Source: Spinacia oleracea (lineage: Eukaryota > Streptophyta > Magnoliopsida > Caryophyllales > Amaranthaceae). From it: a stretch of DNA of 64,000 bases. Positions 33,651 through 45,239 of this stretch are shown here, piece after piece; positions within the stretch are counted from its first letter, which is position 1, and each line of letters begins with the position of its first letter. The notes beneath the pieces are model-generated. The model searched no databases. It was not told where the DNA came from and saw nothing but the letters and a program-made list of their open reading frames with translations. The position numbers and the translations under genes were made by a program. The stretch is taken from positions 44,878,027 through 44,942,026 of the forward strand of contig NC_079491.1 of NCBI RefSeq assembly GCF_020520425.1, read 5' to 3'.

Positions 33651-34063
33651 TTGACGCCAGAAATCGGCGGTGTTAGGTTGTTCGTGTTGTTGTTGTGGCT
33701 TGTTGATTGGGATCTGTATTGTCCCTAACAACGTCACGTGCCTTTGAAAGCAACAGAAAGGGGAGAAATAGTGGGTTTGCAGCAAGATATGTTCGTTGAA
33801 TGTAAATGCTCCAATTGAACCATAAACAGTAGCACTACTTTTTGGTTTGACAGCAATAATAATAGCACTTTTAGTCATTGTCATTAATTGGTATACTGCT
33901 AATCATGTACTCTGTCATTGATATTGAAACTTTAGTGCATTTTTCTCCATTTTATAGTTATAAACTTATAATTAAGTTTGTTTTGAGTTAATATTTACTT
34001 TATATTGAGTTAAGATTTACTTTGTTTTAAGTTAAGATTTAAATTGTTTTAGGTTTATCTTAA

Positions 34064-35960
34064 CTAATTAGTCTCAGTGATTAACTAATACGAGGTAGGA
34101 TTCAGTGCTTAACTATTTATTTCAGTGCTTAACTAAGTAGTTTAATTGTTTAACTAATTTAATTCTATGCTTAACTAATTTAATTTCTTAACTAATTCGT
34201 TCAATTTCTTAATTAATAAGTTCCAATGCTTAACTAATTGAATTAATTGTTTCAATTGCTTTAACTAATCCGTTCTATTGCTTTAATTAATTGGTTTCAT
34301 TGTTTAACTAATTCGTTCAATTTCTTAACTAATTGGTTCCACTGCTTAACTAATTGAATTAATTAGTTCCATTGCGTTAACTAATTCGTTCTATTGCTTA
34401 ATTAATTTGTTTCATTGCTTAACTAATTGAGTTTTAGGCTTGACTAATTGGTTCAGTTTCTTAACTAATTCGTTCTATTGCTTAACTAATTGAGTTTTAG
34501 GCTTAACTAATTGGTTCAGTTTCTTAACTAATTCGTTTCATTGCTTAACTAATTGGTTCAGTTTCTTAACTAATTCGTTCCATAGCTTAACTAATTGAGT
34601 TTTAGGCTTAAATAATTAGTTTCATTGCTTAACTAATTGAGTTTTAGGCTTAACTAATTGGTTCAATTTCTTAACTAATTCGTTCCAGTTTCTTAACTAA
34701 TTCGTTCCATAACTTAACTAATTGGTTCGATTGCTTAACTAATTGAATTTCAGGTTTACCTAATTGGTTTCGTTGCTTAACTAAATCGTTCCGTTGTTTA
34801 ACTAATTGGTTTCATTGTTTAACTAATACGTTACATTACTTGACTAATTAAATTTCATGTTTAACTAATTAGTTCCTTGCTTAACTAATTGGTTTCATTG
34901 CATAACTAATTAGTTCCATTGCATAACTAATTGGTTCAATTGTGTAACTAATTGGTTTCAATGATTAACTAATTGAATTTCAAACTTAACTAATTGGTTC
35001 AATTGCTTAACTAATTGAATTTCATGCTTAACTAATTGGTTCAATTGCTTAACTAATTGAATTTCATGCTTAACTAATTGGTTTCAATGCTTAACTAATA
35101 GGTTACATTACTTGACTAATTAAATTCTAGGTTTAACTAATTAGTTCCAGTGCTTAACTAATTAAATTTCTAACACTTTCTTTATATCTGCTTAACTAAT
35201 TGGTTTAATTGCTTAACTAATTGGTTCCATTGCTTAACTAATTTGTTCTGTTGTTTTAACTAAACCGTACAATTGTTGAACTAAATGGTTTTATTGCTTA
35301 ACTAATTGGTTTCATTGCTTAACTAATTGGTTTCATTGCTTAACTAATTGAATATCATAATTAACTAATTGGTTTCATTGCTTAACTAAATGGTTTTATT
35401 GCTTAACTAATTGGTTTCATTGCTTAACTAATTGAATATCAGAATTAACTAATTGGTTTCATTGCTTAACTAATTGAATATCAGAATTAACTAATTGGTT
35501 CCATTGCTTAACTAATTGGTTCCATTGCTTAACTAATTGGTTTCATTGCTTAACTAATTGAATTTCAGGCTTAACTAATTGGTTTCATTGCTTAACTAAT
35601 TTGTTTCATTGTTTAACTAAATCGTTCCATTGGTTAACTAATTTGTTTCATTACTTGATTAATTGAATTTCAAATTTAACTAATTAGTTACAGTGCTTAA
35701 CTAATTGGTTTCACCGCTTCACTAATTAGTTTTATTGCATAACTAATTGGTTCCGTTGCTTAACTAATTGAATTTCAAACTCAATTAATTGATTTCACTG
35801 TTTAATTAATTGATTTCATTGCTAAACTAATTGAATTTTTGGCTTAACAAATACTTTCTTTATATCTGTAAACTTATTAGTTTAATCGCTTAACTAATTG
35901 ATCTCAATGCTTAAATAATTTGTTTCGATACTTGACTAATTTGTTCCATTGTTTAAATAA
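34064..35960. repeat. AT-rich minisatellite, unit about 21-22 bp
   Basis: Around 90 degenerate units of TTAACTAATTGGTTTCATTGC, with a variant in which GGTTTCA is replaced by GAATTTCA. The strict core TTAACTAATT recurs almost every unit. Unit length varies by a few bases, and there are no spacers, so it is not a CRISPR array. Confidence 0.93.
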
Positions 35961-37400
35961 TTGAATTTCAGATTCAATGAAATAAATTTACCGAAATCAT
36001 GACAAAAACTCAGAAAATCCAGAAATTTAATACTCCGTATTAACAAAGAAGAATTTATTCTCAACTAAAACCAAATTATCTCGACTACAACTGAATTATT
36101 CTTAAGAAAATATTCTTAACTAAATATAACAAATGTGTACCTAGAATGAATTTATTCTTAACTAAAACCTATTTAATCATGACTAATATAAATGATACAA
36201 AATTGTTACAGAATTAAATATGAATTACATTTCTTTGCAATTTTGTCGCCCTGTCCTGTCTTACTCCTCTCCATGCCGCCTAGAAACACCTCAGCAAAGC
36301 ACGACCAAAGCACCTCCTATGCGTGTGCTCACCACATCACCAACAGCAACACATAACCAACAGCAATTCACAATCGCGTCAACTCTAGCAGCCACCGGAA
36401 TGACAACCAGCACAGCACGCCTAGTGGCGCAAGCCTAGTGTCACAAGCACACACAAACCTTGTGGGGCTTCTGTGTCGCAGCCACCAGAAAACCACCAGT
36501 CGGTCCAATTCTTCCATCAATTCAACATAACTAGATCCACCAGCAGTAGCATAGCCAGAGTTCAGAGTTCCTCTGAATTTGGCACCATAACACCTAAAAA
36601 AGACCGCAATAACATGTCCAATCAATTAATCACATGAAAAAAACAAAATCAATAAAATTAAAATCAGGAGGTTCATCCGACATTGCGAAAAACACCAGAG
36701 AAATCAAAAGCAGGAGCTTCATCCAACATGACGGGACACTAGAGAAATCAAAATCAAGAGGTTCACATTGTTTCCCTAACAAAATGGACACAATGTGTAG
36801 AAGTTCAACAACATCCAAGTGAGCAATGACCTACGGATTCAAAAATCACAAACACCTGAATCGATCACAGCACCACTAATTCACACGAAATTGCATAAAA
36901 GAAATTGCATAGAAATAATAATAAAAAAAAGTCAAAAATAAAAAAACGTAAAAGAACATCATCGATTCACTAAAATTGTAAAATCAATCAATTAATCAAC
37001 AAATAAATTAAAAAACTGAAACTAAAACCAAAAATCATGAGATGAAGAGTTAACTGAGTACTTTGAGGCTTTTACTTCGGCGACAACTCGCCACCATCGA
37101 CTACTCCACCGCTGCTCAAACGAATTGGCGACGCCGATATCCTTGGTTCGAACCACCGACCGAACACTGAACGTCGGCGACGACCGGTGTTCCTTGTTCT
37201 TCTTGTGGAGAGGTGAGGAGTTGATGGCGGCGGCAATTTGAAAAAGCTAGGAGGCTGTGGCCGGTGTTAGGTTTTGGCAAAGAGGCGGACGGAGGATAGA
37301 GAACAGCTCCGGTTAGGAGGAGAGAGAAAGGGGGAAGGAGAGAATTCAGGAGAGATACGAATTAGGTTTTGAAATGGATGAAATTTAGGTTTTTATGCGA
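35961..37400 (-). other. Right interior of element F, leader-like on the minus strand
   Basis: Read on the minus strand from about 37380 it resembles a gene leader (CT-rich, then GCCGCCGCC and a short Ser/Arg-rich stretch) followed by AT-rich, intron-like sequence. No reading frame with a known domain. With the left leader it gives two inward-pointing gene starts around the minisatellite. Confidence 0.4.
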
Positions 37401-37631
37401 CCCAAAATTAAACTAGACCCGTATCCGTATGTATTGACCCGCGAAAATACCCAAGTATGAGGTGGTCTTTCCTGTAAGACCGCCTTATACAAAAGTTTGT
37501 AAAATAATAATTGGACACAAATTTTGATAGAATATTAAGTCATTCATGTGGTAATATAAAAAGAAATAAAAATAAAATTTTGAAATATCCAAAAAGTAAA
37601 ACGTAAAGAACAAAAGGAGACGGAGGAAGTA

Positions 37632-37770
37632 CTATTCTTATTAAACAATAATCGTTAATTAACTGTTTTTCCAAGGGACGTTAATTAACCCTTAAATGAA
37701 TAAAGTTTTGGACAAATATACAATTGATACAACCTCATCCAAAACAACAAAGCTCTAAAACCCCATAACC
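37632..37770 (+). promoter_or_regulatory. Short proximal promoter and leader of the PPR gene
   Basis: Only 139 bp separate the TA duplication of element F from the start codon. It contains AT-rich sequence and the translation context AACCATGGCG. The rest of the promoter must lie in element F or has been displaced. Confidence 0.5.
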
Positions 37771-40422
37771 ATGGCGGTCACCTCTAAAACCCTCCCAATT
37801 CCTCCATCACCAGACTCCATTAAACCTCTTAAAATCCACCAACCTAACACCCTTTCTCTCTCTCTCCTCAACAAAACCCACAATCTCTCCCTTCGAAAAC
37901 CCCCTCAATTCTCTGTACTCAACCCAAATTCTTCCACCGCAACCACCACCGCTACCAACTTCAGCTCTCGCATAACCAAACTTTGCTTCAATGGGAGCTT
38001 AGATGAAGCTCTTAATCTTCTCAACTCCGTCGTTAAAGACCTGAACGTATTTGTCGAAGACGAGGCCTTTATCGCCCTGCTTAAGCTCTGCGAGTGGAGG
38101 AGAAAGATTAAAGAGGGTTTACAAGTTTATAAGCGTATTCGTGAGTCGAGGAAGGTTCAGTGTTTCGATGTTCGACTTGGGAATGCGTTGTTGAGTATGT
38201 TTGTGAGAGTGGGTAATTTGGATGATGCTTGGTATGTGTTTGGGAAGATGGAGGAGAGGGATTTGTTTTCGTGGAATGTGTTGGTTGGTGGGTATGCAAA
38301 AGCCGGATTTTTCGATGAGGCATTGGTTTTGTACCATAAGATGTTGTGGGTTGGTGTTAAGCCTGATGAGTATACTTTCCCCTGTATTTTGAGAACTTGT
38401 GGGGGTATGCCTGATTTAGCAAGGGGTAGGGAGGTTCATGTTCATGTAATTCGATACGGGTTTGAGTCTAATGTTGATGTGATTAATGCTTTGATTACAA
38501 TGTATGTCAAGTGTGGCGAAATTTTTAGTGCACGCTTGGTGTTTGATAGAATGCTTCATAGAGATAGGATTTCTTGGAATGCAATGATTTCGGGGTGTTT
38601 AGAGAACGGAGAGTGTTTGGAGGGGTTAAGATTGTTTCTAATGATGCGCAAAGTTGGTGTTGTTCCAGATTTGATGACCATGACTAGTGTAGTTTCGGCT
38701 TGTGAGGGTGTAGATGATGAGAGGCTAGGGAGGGTAGTTCATGGGTATATTATATCTAGTGGTCTTAGTGTTGAAGTTTCGGTTTGTAATTCATTAATTC
38801 AAATGTATTTGGGTACTAGAAATTTGGTTGAAGCAGAAAGAACTTTTGGTATTATGCCATACAAAGATGTGGTGACATGGACCTCAATGATATCTGGTTA
38901 TGAAGATAATGGATTTCCTGAAAAGGCTGTGCAGACTTTTGAATTGATGGAAAATGAAGGTATCGTGCCAGATGAGATCACCATAGCTAGTGCCATATCA
39001 GCGTGTGCTTCATTGAATCTTCTGGATATGGGTATAAAACTTCATGATTTAGCTGTTAGAACAGGATACATTTCATATGTGATAGTTTCCAATACTTTAA
39101 TTGATCTGTACTCCAAGTGTAAATGTATTGATAGGGCTTTGGATGTGTTCCATCAAATCAAAGAAAAGAACATAATATCTTGGACAGCAATCATCTCAGG
39201 GCTTCGCCAAAACACAAGGAGTTTCGAAGCGTTGTTTTACTTTCGACAGATGAAACTTTGTTTGAATCCTAACTCTATCACTTTAATATCAACCCTTTCT
39301 GCATGTGGTAGGATAGGAGCTCTAATGTGTGGAAAAGAGATCCATGCGTATGCTTTAAGGACAATGTTGGCATATGATGGATATGTACCAAATGCAATTT
39401 TAGATATGTATGTGAGGTGTGGAAGGATGGAACTTGCTTGGAATCAGTTCAATGGATGGGGCAAAGACATTGCTGCATGGAATATTATGCTCACTGGTTT
39501 TGCAGACCGAAAACTGGGAATACTTGCTGTGGAGTTCTTTAATAGAATGCTAGCTTCAAATGTAAACCCAGATGAAATTACATTTATATCACTACTTTGT
39601 GCTTGTAGTAGATCTGGCATGGTGGGTGAAGGCATGGAGTATTTTGACAAGATGGAAACAAAGTATCATGTTTCTCGAAATCTGAAGCATTATGCTTGCG
39701 TTGTGGATTTACTCGGACGTGCTGGTAATTTAGATGATGCATATTCATTTATTCATAAAATGCATCTAAAGCCAGATCCAGCTATTTGGGGAGCCTTATT
39801 AAATGCTTGTAGGATTCATCAGAATGCTGAGCTCGGGGAACTTGCAGCACAGAAGATATTTGAAATTGATAAACAGAGTATTGGGTATTATGTTCTTTCG
39901 TGTAATCTTTATGCTGGATGTGGAAAATGGAATGAACTTGCTAGAGTGAGGAAAACAATGAAGGAGAGAGGTCTAATTGTTGACCCTGGATGTACATGGA
40001 TAGAAGTAAAGGGAAAAGTACATGCATTCCTCAGTGATGATGAGTCCCATCCTGATATAAAAGAGGTAAATGCTGTTCTGAAATCCTTTTATGAGAAAAT
40101 GGAAGAAGCTGGACTGAGTAAGGTTGAGACTCTTTCTGAAAATGCTTCTAAAGCAGAAGTATTCTGTGGTCATAGTGAAAGACTTGCAATTGCATTTGGT
40201 CTTATCAATACTCCTCCAGGAACACCTATTTGGGTCACAAAAAATCTTTATATGTGTAAAAGCTGTCATAATATTGTAAAATTTATTTCAAAAGTTGTTC
40301 GAAGAGATATCTGTGTTAGGGACACTGAACATTTCCACCACTTCAGGAATGGTGTTTGCTCTTGCAGTGATGAGGATTACAAAGAAACATTGTATGCTAG
40401 TAATGCTTCGTGTATATTCTAG
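37771..40422 (+). CDS. ECB2: PPR-DYW plastid RNA-editing factor, probable ECB2/VAC1 orthologue
   Basis: Intron-less, 883 residues. The Ser/Thr/Pro-rich N-terminus of about 65 residues looks like a plastid transit peptide. About 15-20 PPR repeats of the PLS type follow (for example [60 protein letters not shown]), then E and E+ motifs ([25 protein letters not shown]). A DYW deaminase-like domain has HSE at 801, CKSCH at 829 and HFHHF...CSCS at about 854-867. The whole layout and wording match Arabidopsis ECB2/VAC1 (At1g15510), needed for editing of plastid accD and ndhF transcripts (from memory). The protein ends [17 protein letters not shown] rather than with the standard DYW tripeptide. The start ATG has a good context, AACCATGGCG. 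Another PPR-DYW paralogue is possible but less likely. Confidence 0.92.
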   Translation: MAVTSKTLPIPPSPDSIKPLKIHQPNTLSLSLLNKTHNLSLRKPPQFSVLNPNSSTATTTATNFSSRITKLCFNGSLDEALNLLNSVVKDLNVFVEDEAFIALLKLCEWRRKIKEGLQVYKRIRESRKVQCFDVRLGNALLSMFVRVGNLDDAWYVFGKMEERDLFSWNVLVGGYAKAGFFDEALVLYHKMLWVGVKPDEYTFPCILRTCGGMPDLARGREVHVHVIRYGFESNVDVINALITMYVKCGEIFSARLVFDRMLHRDRISWNAMISGCLENGECLEGLRLFLMMRKVGVVPDLMTMTSVVSACEGVDDERLGRVVHGYIISSGLSVEVSVCNSLIQMYLGTRNLVEAERTFGIMPYKDVVTWTSMISGYEDNGFPEKAVQTFELMENEGIVPDEITIASAISACASLNLLDMGIKLHDLAVRTGYISYVIVSNTLIDLYSKCKCIDRALDVFHQIKEKNIISWTAIISGLRQNTRSFEALFYFRQMKLCLNPNSITLISTLSACGRIGALMCGKEIHAYALRTMLAYDGYVPNAILDMYVRCGRMELAWNQFNGWGKDIAAWNIMLTGFADRKLGILAVEFFNRMLASNVNPDEITFISLLCACSRSGMVGEGMEYFDKMETKYHVSRNLKHYACVVDLLGRAGNLDDAYSFIHKMHLKPDPAIWGALLNACRIHQNAELGELAAQKIFEIDKQSIGYYVLSCNLYAGCGKWNELARVRKTMKERGLIVDPGCTWIEVKGKVHAFLSDDESHPDIKEVNAVLKSFYEKMEEAGLSKVETLSENASKAEVFCGHSERLAIAFGLINTPPGTPIWVTKNLYMCKSCHNIVKFISKVVRRDICVRDTEHFHHFRNGVCSCSDEDYKETLYASNASCIF

Positions 40423-40940
40423 TTGTAACTATAATTTCTTCTCTCAATTATCCCAACATATATTTTCTACTGTAAATGGCTTTTCTTCATTTGTAAACGG
40501 CTGTATGACCATCAGACTGCTGGTTGCGGCTCTGCTGCTGCTACTACAGTGGTACAATGTCACTCTTACACTGTCCGCATCTCGCTCATAGATCTCGTAC
40601 AAAAATTCTCTAAACAACCTTTTGAAACAATTTTGTCTCTACAAACTTACTATGTTGGTTGCCACAAACTGCACCACCATTAAATTCCAAAGTGATGACT
40701 GATGAAAGCTTTTAGATTCTGCGTAACAATGGTTAGTCCAAGATCCTTTCTTTTTATTTCTAAAAACATTTCATCAGTTTATGCTTTCTAAACTAACTTC
40801 ATCTCTAATTTTCTGGGGTTGATTAGGTGGATTAAATGGAAGAGCAAATGCTGTAAGTTCCAGAAAACTGTGATGCACACTGCTGTAAATGCTACAGTCT
40901 ATGCTCTTTAGAGAGCTAGAAATGATGCACTGTGGAATCA
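40423..40940 (+). other. 3' flank of the PPR gene
   Basis: No gene. It probably holds the 3' untranslated region and polyadenylation site. Sequence of the same host region resumes at 52124 after the copia insertion. Confidence 0.6.
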
Positions 40941-40945
40941 GAAGA

Positions 40946-41135
40946 TGTTAAGATAGAAATAAAATAAGTAAGTTAGAATTATACTATAATACAAACTACT
41001 AATATCCTAATGTTGATAGAGTCACCGTATTAGTGAGTTAGCTTTACATATTTGAGTTAGGAATAGATACTTAATTTGTACTATATATTTAACTTTGAGA
41101 TATGAGAATAACAGAGTTTTGAGCTATATTTGACA
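40946..41135 (+). repeat. Copia 5' LTR
   Basis: Starts TGTTAAGATAG and ends ATTTGACA. It differs from the 3' LTR at one T/A and one A/G position. Confidence 0.96.
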
Positions 41136-41153
41136 TGGTATCATGAGCCTAGG
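41136..41153 (+). other. Copia primer-binding site
   Basis: TGGTATCATGAGCC directly follows the LTR. It is similar to the initiator-Met tRNA type PBS common in copia elements. Confidence 0.85.
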
Positions 41154-41253
41154 TTTTAGGTTATTTTTCCGCAAACTTATTTGAAAAAAAAAAATTAATT
41201 AATTTTTTGCAATTACGTAAGTTTAAGATAGTCTCCCTTGAAGGCCGGGAGTT

Positions 41254-41367
41254 ATGGCAGAGGGAGACCATGACGAGAACCCAATAACGGCAAAAGAATT
41301 TGCCCATGGTAGCATGACAAGCAGTAGCAGTTTGCAAAGCAGCAATTACTTTCGTCCGGTCAAATAA
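41254..41367 (+). pseudogene. Remnant of copia gag
   Basis: A 37-codon frame from ATG 41254 to TAA. The protease frame upstream of 41456 is open back to about 41370 in another register. Nothing resembling the gag core or a CCHC knuckle lies between, so roughly 1 kb of gag is deleted here. Confidence 0.6.
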
Positions 41368-41369
41368 AG

Positions 41370-43441
41370 CAGTTGAGCAGACACAATCACGTACAGGGGG
41401 TATAGTCGACGGACTTGTAGGAGTATCAACGAGTCAAGTTCAACAAATTCTTGACTTGTTGCAACCAAAGACAAAGCCAATGTCGCAGGGTAAAGAAGAC
41501 AATTTAATTTTGATTGTTGACACAGGAGCATCAAATCATGTCACATACGACCTTGCATTATTGAAGAATGTTCGAACAATTCAGAATTGTCTCGTTGGAC
41601 TTCCAGATGGGCAATCCGCCAATGCAAATCAAATTGGCTCGGTGATTTTGGAAGGAGGATTGGAATTACATAATGTGTTGTTTGTGCCGCAATTAAACTG
41701 CAATTTGATTTCTATAACACAATTAAGTGATGAATTAAATTGTTGTGCACAATTTACTAACAAATTATGTATTATACAGGATCGATCGACGAGGAAGATG
41801 ATTGGCTTGGGAGAGCGAGCAGATGGACTTTATTTTTACCGTGGGATTCCGTTGGTCAAAGTGCATACTGTTGGGACTGAATGTATGGTGGAATTGTGGC
41901 ATCAACGAATGGGGCATCCCTCGGAGAAAATTTTGAGACTACTTCCTCTAGTAAGTGATAGTGTTAAAAAGAGTAATAAAGTATGTGATGTGTGTCCTCG
42001 TGCTAAACATACTAGGAGTAGTTTTCCTGTTAGTGAAAATAAAGCTAGTAGGATGTTTGAGTTAGTACATTTGGATTTGTGGGGACCCTATAAGACTCGT
42101 TCGTTATTTCTTAACTATTGTTGATGATTTTTCCAGAGGTGTATGGATTTATTTGCTTTGTGATAAAACCGAGGTTGAAGATATGTTTATGAATTTTGTC
42201 GCAATGAGTAAACGTCAATTTAATCAAGAAATTAAAGTAATACGAAGTGATAATGGGACGGAGTTTAACTGTCTACAAGGTTATTTTTTTAAGAATGGAA
42301 TTTTGTTTGAATCATCATGTGTTGGTACTCCTCAGCAGAACGGTAGAGTAGAACGGAAACATCAACATCTTTTAAATGTAGCCCGAGCATTGCGTTTTCA
42401 GGCAAAATTACCTAAGAAATTTTGGGGTGAGTGTGTGTTGGCCGCTTGTTATTTAATTAATCGGACACCTACCCCTTTGCTTGAAAATAAAAGTCCGTAT
42501 GAGATGTTGTTCGGTAAAGTGCCGTCATATGAGTTAATTCGGGTCTTTTGTTGTCTATGTTATGCACACAATCAAAGGAGTAAATGAGACAAATTTGATT
42601 CTCGAGGTAGACGATGTATATTAATTGGCTATCCATTTGGAAAAAAGGGATGGCAATTGTTTGATTTAGAGACTCGGGAATTTTTTGTGTCTCGTGACGT
42701 CAAATTTCATGAAAAGATGTTTCCATATAATGAGGTTATGAGAGATGATGTTGGAGTACATGAGAGTGAGGAGCACATTGTAATTTATGCAAGTGATGAT
42801 GAAAATACAGTACCTAGGAGTAATTCGGAGGCAAAACAGCAGACTGCGAGTAAACAGCAGAGTACATGTAGGCAGCAGCTAGGTAGTGGTGCGAGTTTGA
42901 GTGAGGCGCAACCTCGTAGTACAGAGGCGCTACGGCGGCGCGATGAGGCGCTGCCTATTGAGGATAATGCGCTGCACAATGGAGATGTTGAGGCATGTGA
43001 ACAAGGCGCTGCACATGAGCATGCTGATGCACTGCAGCGTGTGGCACAACAATTCAGCTCTACGAATGAGCAGCCTGCACCATTGCCCACTGGCAGACAG
43101 CACGGTACATCAGATTGCAGTTCAGATTTGATTGAACGGGGTACGAGTGTTGTGATACCCGGTAGTGAGGAAGAGTTAAGAAGAGGAAAAAGACAGAAAT
43201 ACCCTTCATTCAAGTTGAAGGATTGCATATTGCACACGATACGGGAAAATAAAGGTTCATTAGCAAGTTCACCCTCAACATCGTCTTCCTCAGGTAATCC
43301 CTATCCTATAACGTATTTTGTTAATTGTGAGCGTTTTTCTGCAAAACATAGAAATTTTATTGCAGCAATCACTGATGGAAAGGCACCAAAAACATTTAAA
43401 GAAGCAATGAAACATGCCTCGTGGAGAGAAGCTATGGGTGC
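41370..43441 (+). pseudogene. pol: Copia pol, first part: protease, integrase, start of RT
   Basis: Protease active site DTGASNHVT (41519 on), then the pre-integrase finger LWHQRMGHPS, then the integrase core (HLDLWGPYKT, VIRSDNGTEFN, FFKNGILFESSCVGTPQQNG). A frameshift near 42105 moves the reading from the frame of 41456-42124 to that of 42153. A TGA at 42585-42587 interrupts it once more, then the frame runs through a Gln-rich linker to FKEAMKHASWREAMGA. There the CACTA element interrupts it at 43442. The pol reading resumes in phase at 50449. Confidence 0.92.
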
Positions 43442-43464
43442 CACTAGTAGAAAAAACCCCTGTT

Positions 43465-43670
43465 GCAGCCCCCTTGTTGCAGCGTACATGTATAAATACG
43501 CTTCAACAACCAGTCGGTCAACGCGGGTCAAACCCTTTAAAGGGTTATCGCAGCGTACATTTTAGTTGTTCGCAGCAAATGTGTTTGTTGCAGCGTACAA
43601 AATAAAAGCCCGCAGCAACAACCCTTTTTGTTGCAGCGTACAATTTAAAAGCCCCCTGCAATAACCGGAT
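43465..43670. repeat. CACTA 1 left subterminal repeats
   Basis: Several copies of TTGCAGCGTACA or its complement in about 200 bp. In En/Spm elements such subterminal motifs bind the element's second protein; here that is by analogy. Confidence 0.85.
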
Positions 43671-43699
43671 AAAAAAATTTCAAAACAATTTAAGCCGCA

Positions 43700-44320
43700 T
43701 CTCAAAATTTTTTCTCGCTGTCCTTTCTTCTTCACGTGCCTTTCCCTACGTCGTCTCCTAAAGACAAACCCTAAGCCGGTCCTTTCTTCTTCGCGTGCCT
43801 TTCCCTGCGTCATCTCAAATTTCGAACACTCTTTCTCTTCGTTCCTCTGCATCGCCGGCCACCACCTCCTTCATGCCGACGCTGCTGGGTGGTTGCGATG
43901 GTTATTGCGTTGTTGTGGTTGATGGTGTTGTCCTGCCTCCGTGCTCGGCTTTCCTCTGCTTGTCGCCGCCAATAATGGTGGCCTACCAACACAACATCAT
44001 TTGTAACTAATTGGTAAATTGATTTCAATTTTTCCCTCAATTGTTTTAATAAGTTCTTGATTTAAAATCCCAAAACCCTAACTAATCGATTCAATGTTCT
44101 TTTCCCCCTTGCTTGCGCCGCCCGTTCTGGTTGTTAGGTGACTACTAGCTAGCGCCGTCCAATTAGGGTGGGGGATTAGATCTTGCAAGAAAGGCTTCGT
44201 CGGAGATTCCAATTTTATGCCCGCCAGGGAACTCGGGGTCGCCTCTCTCTTCGTTTGAGCCGCCGCTACCGCCTTCTTTGCCGCCCTTAACGCCTCCGGC
44301 ATCCACAGTGTGAGTTTGTT
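43700..44320 (+). other. CACTA 1 gene leader-like region
   Basis: A CT-rich, then GCC-rich stretch with an imperfect direct repeat (CCTTTCTTCTTCACGTGCCT at 43721 and a copy at 43780). It looks like the transcribed 5' leader of the element's gene on the plus strand. Short open frames on the minus strand here are Arg/Gly-rich and probably not genes. Confidence 0.5.
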
Positions 44321-45239
44321 TATCTCGTTTCTTTCTTTTTGGAGTAAAATGTTGGATTTTTAGGTCAAATTTCATCAATTTGGGAATTCTGAAATTTGTT
44401 TTTAGTGAAAAATTGATAGTTTGCCAATTGGGTTTTTGATTTACATTGAGAATGATGATTTGGGTTGATTAATTGAAGGGTTTTAGTTTATTGTTTCAGC
44501 TATTTTTAATTTATTCTTATTAATTTTGTATTCAGGTTTAGTATGCTCGTTGATTGTTGTTTTTGGAAGAATTTGAATGCAAAGTTGTGAGATTTTTGTA
44601 TTTAGTTTGTTGCATTGTCAACTTAGTTCTCATAGCTCAAGTGATCTTAGAAGAACATGGGTTGAATGTAGTCTAGGGGATGACAAGTGACAACCACAAT
44701 TTAGTATTTGAATAATCAACTAGTCTCTATATCGTGATTTGGGACTCTTGAATCTGATTTTAGTCAACTCACAATTGAAGTACTATCCAACCTGAAAAAT
44801 TGATGTACTGATAGAATGATAGATATACGTGTTCCTTATAGTTCTATGAATAACAAGAATTATATGGGTCAAGTTCAACGCAAAGTACATTTTTTTCTTC
44901 AATTTCTATACAGAAAATGCCTTATTTTTTTTAATGAAGGCTTGTCAATGTATAGCTTTGCTTCTAATTTGTGGTTTGCTTCAATGTATAACTGAACATA
45001 AAGGAAGGGGTTTAAATATAATCATACTACTATGGTGCTTTATGTTCAGTTGTATACTATCTGTAGTTCTGTACGGTTTACAGTTCTTTCATTGAGTTAA
45101 TCTAGTAGCTCGATCATAATAATTGGCAGAGACTATAGTATAATGCTAGGGATATTTGTATTTTGGTATTGATGTTTTATACATTTGCAACATGAGAGGT
45201 GACATGAATTCAATAATGATTTTACATGCTGTAAGACAT
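44321..45239. other. CACTA 1 AT-rich intron-like spacer
   Basis: No gene or repeat recognised. It lies between the leader-like region and the tandem array. Confidence 0.6.

Larger units (their letters stand above)
32963..37629. mobile_element. Element F: 4.7 kb element with Stowaway-like ends
   Basis: The ends CTCCCTCCGCCTCTTTTTG and, inverted, CTTCCTCCGTCTCCTTTTG match at 27 of the first 31 bases and are flanked by TA (32961-32962 and 37630-37631), the mark of Tc1/mariner (Stowaway) elements. Inverted similarity continues inward (AAGACGGCCTTAC...GGAAAGACCAGATGAG against the other end). It has no transposase and is far larger than a usual Stowaway MITE, so it must be a non-autonomous derivative that has acquired other DNA. 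Confidence 0.75.

Noticed and set aside
34064-35960. CRISPR array
   Set aside because: Units are contiguous and degenerate, without unique spacers, in a plant nuclear sequence.
36368-36625. Minus-strand frame in element F
   Set aside because: Tryptophan-rich, without a recognisable domain; base composition fits non-coding sequence.
42785-43237. Cys/Ser-rich minus-strand frame that looks secreted
   Set aside because: It is the complement of the Gln/Ala-rich copia linker and has no start context or homologue that I recognise.
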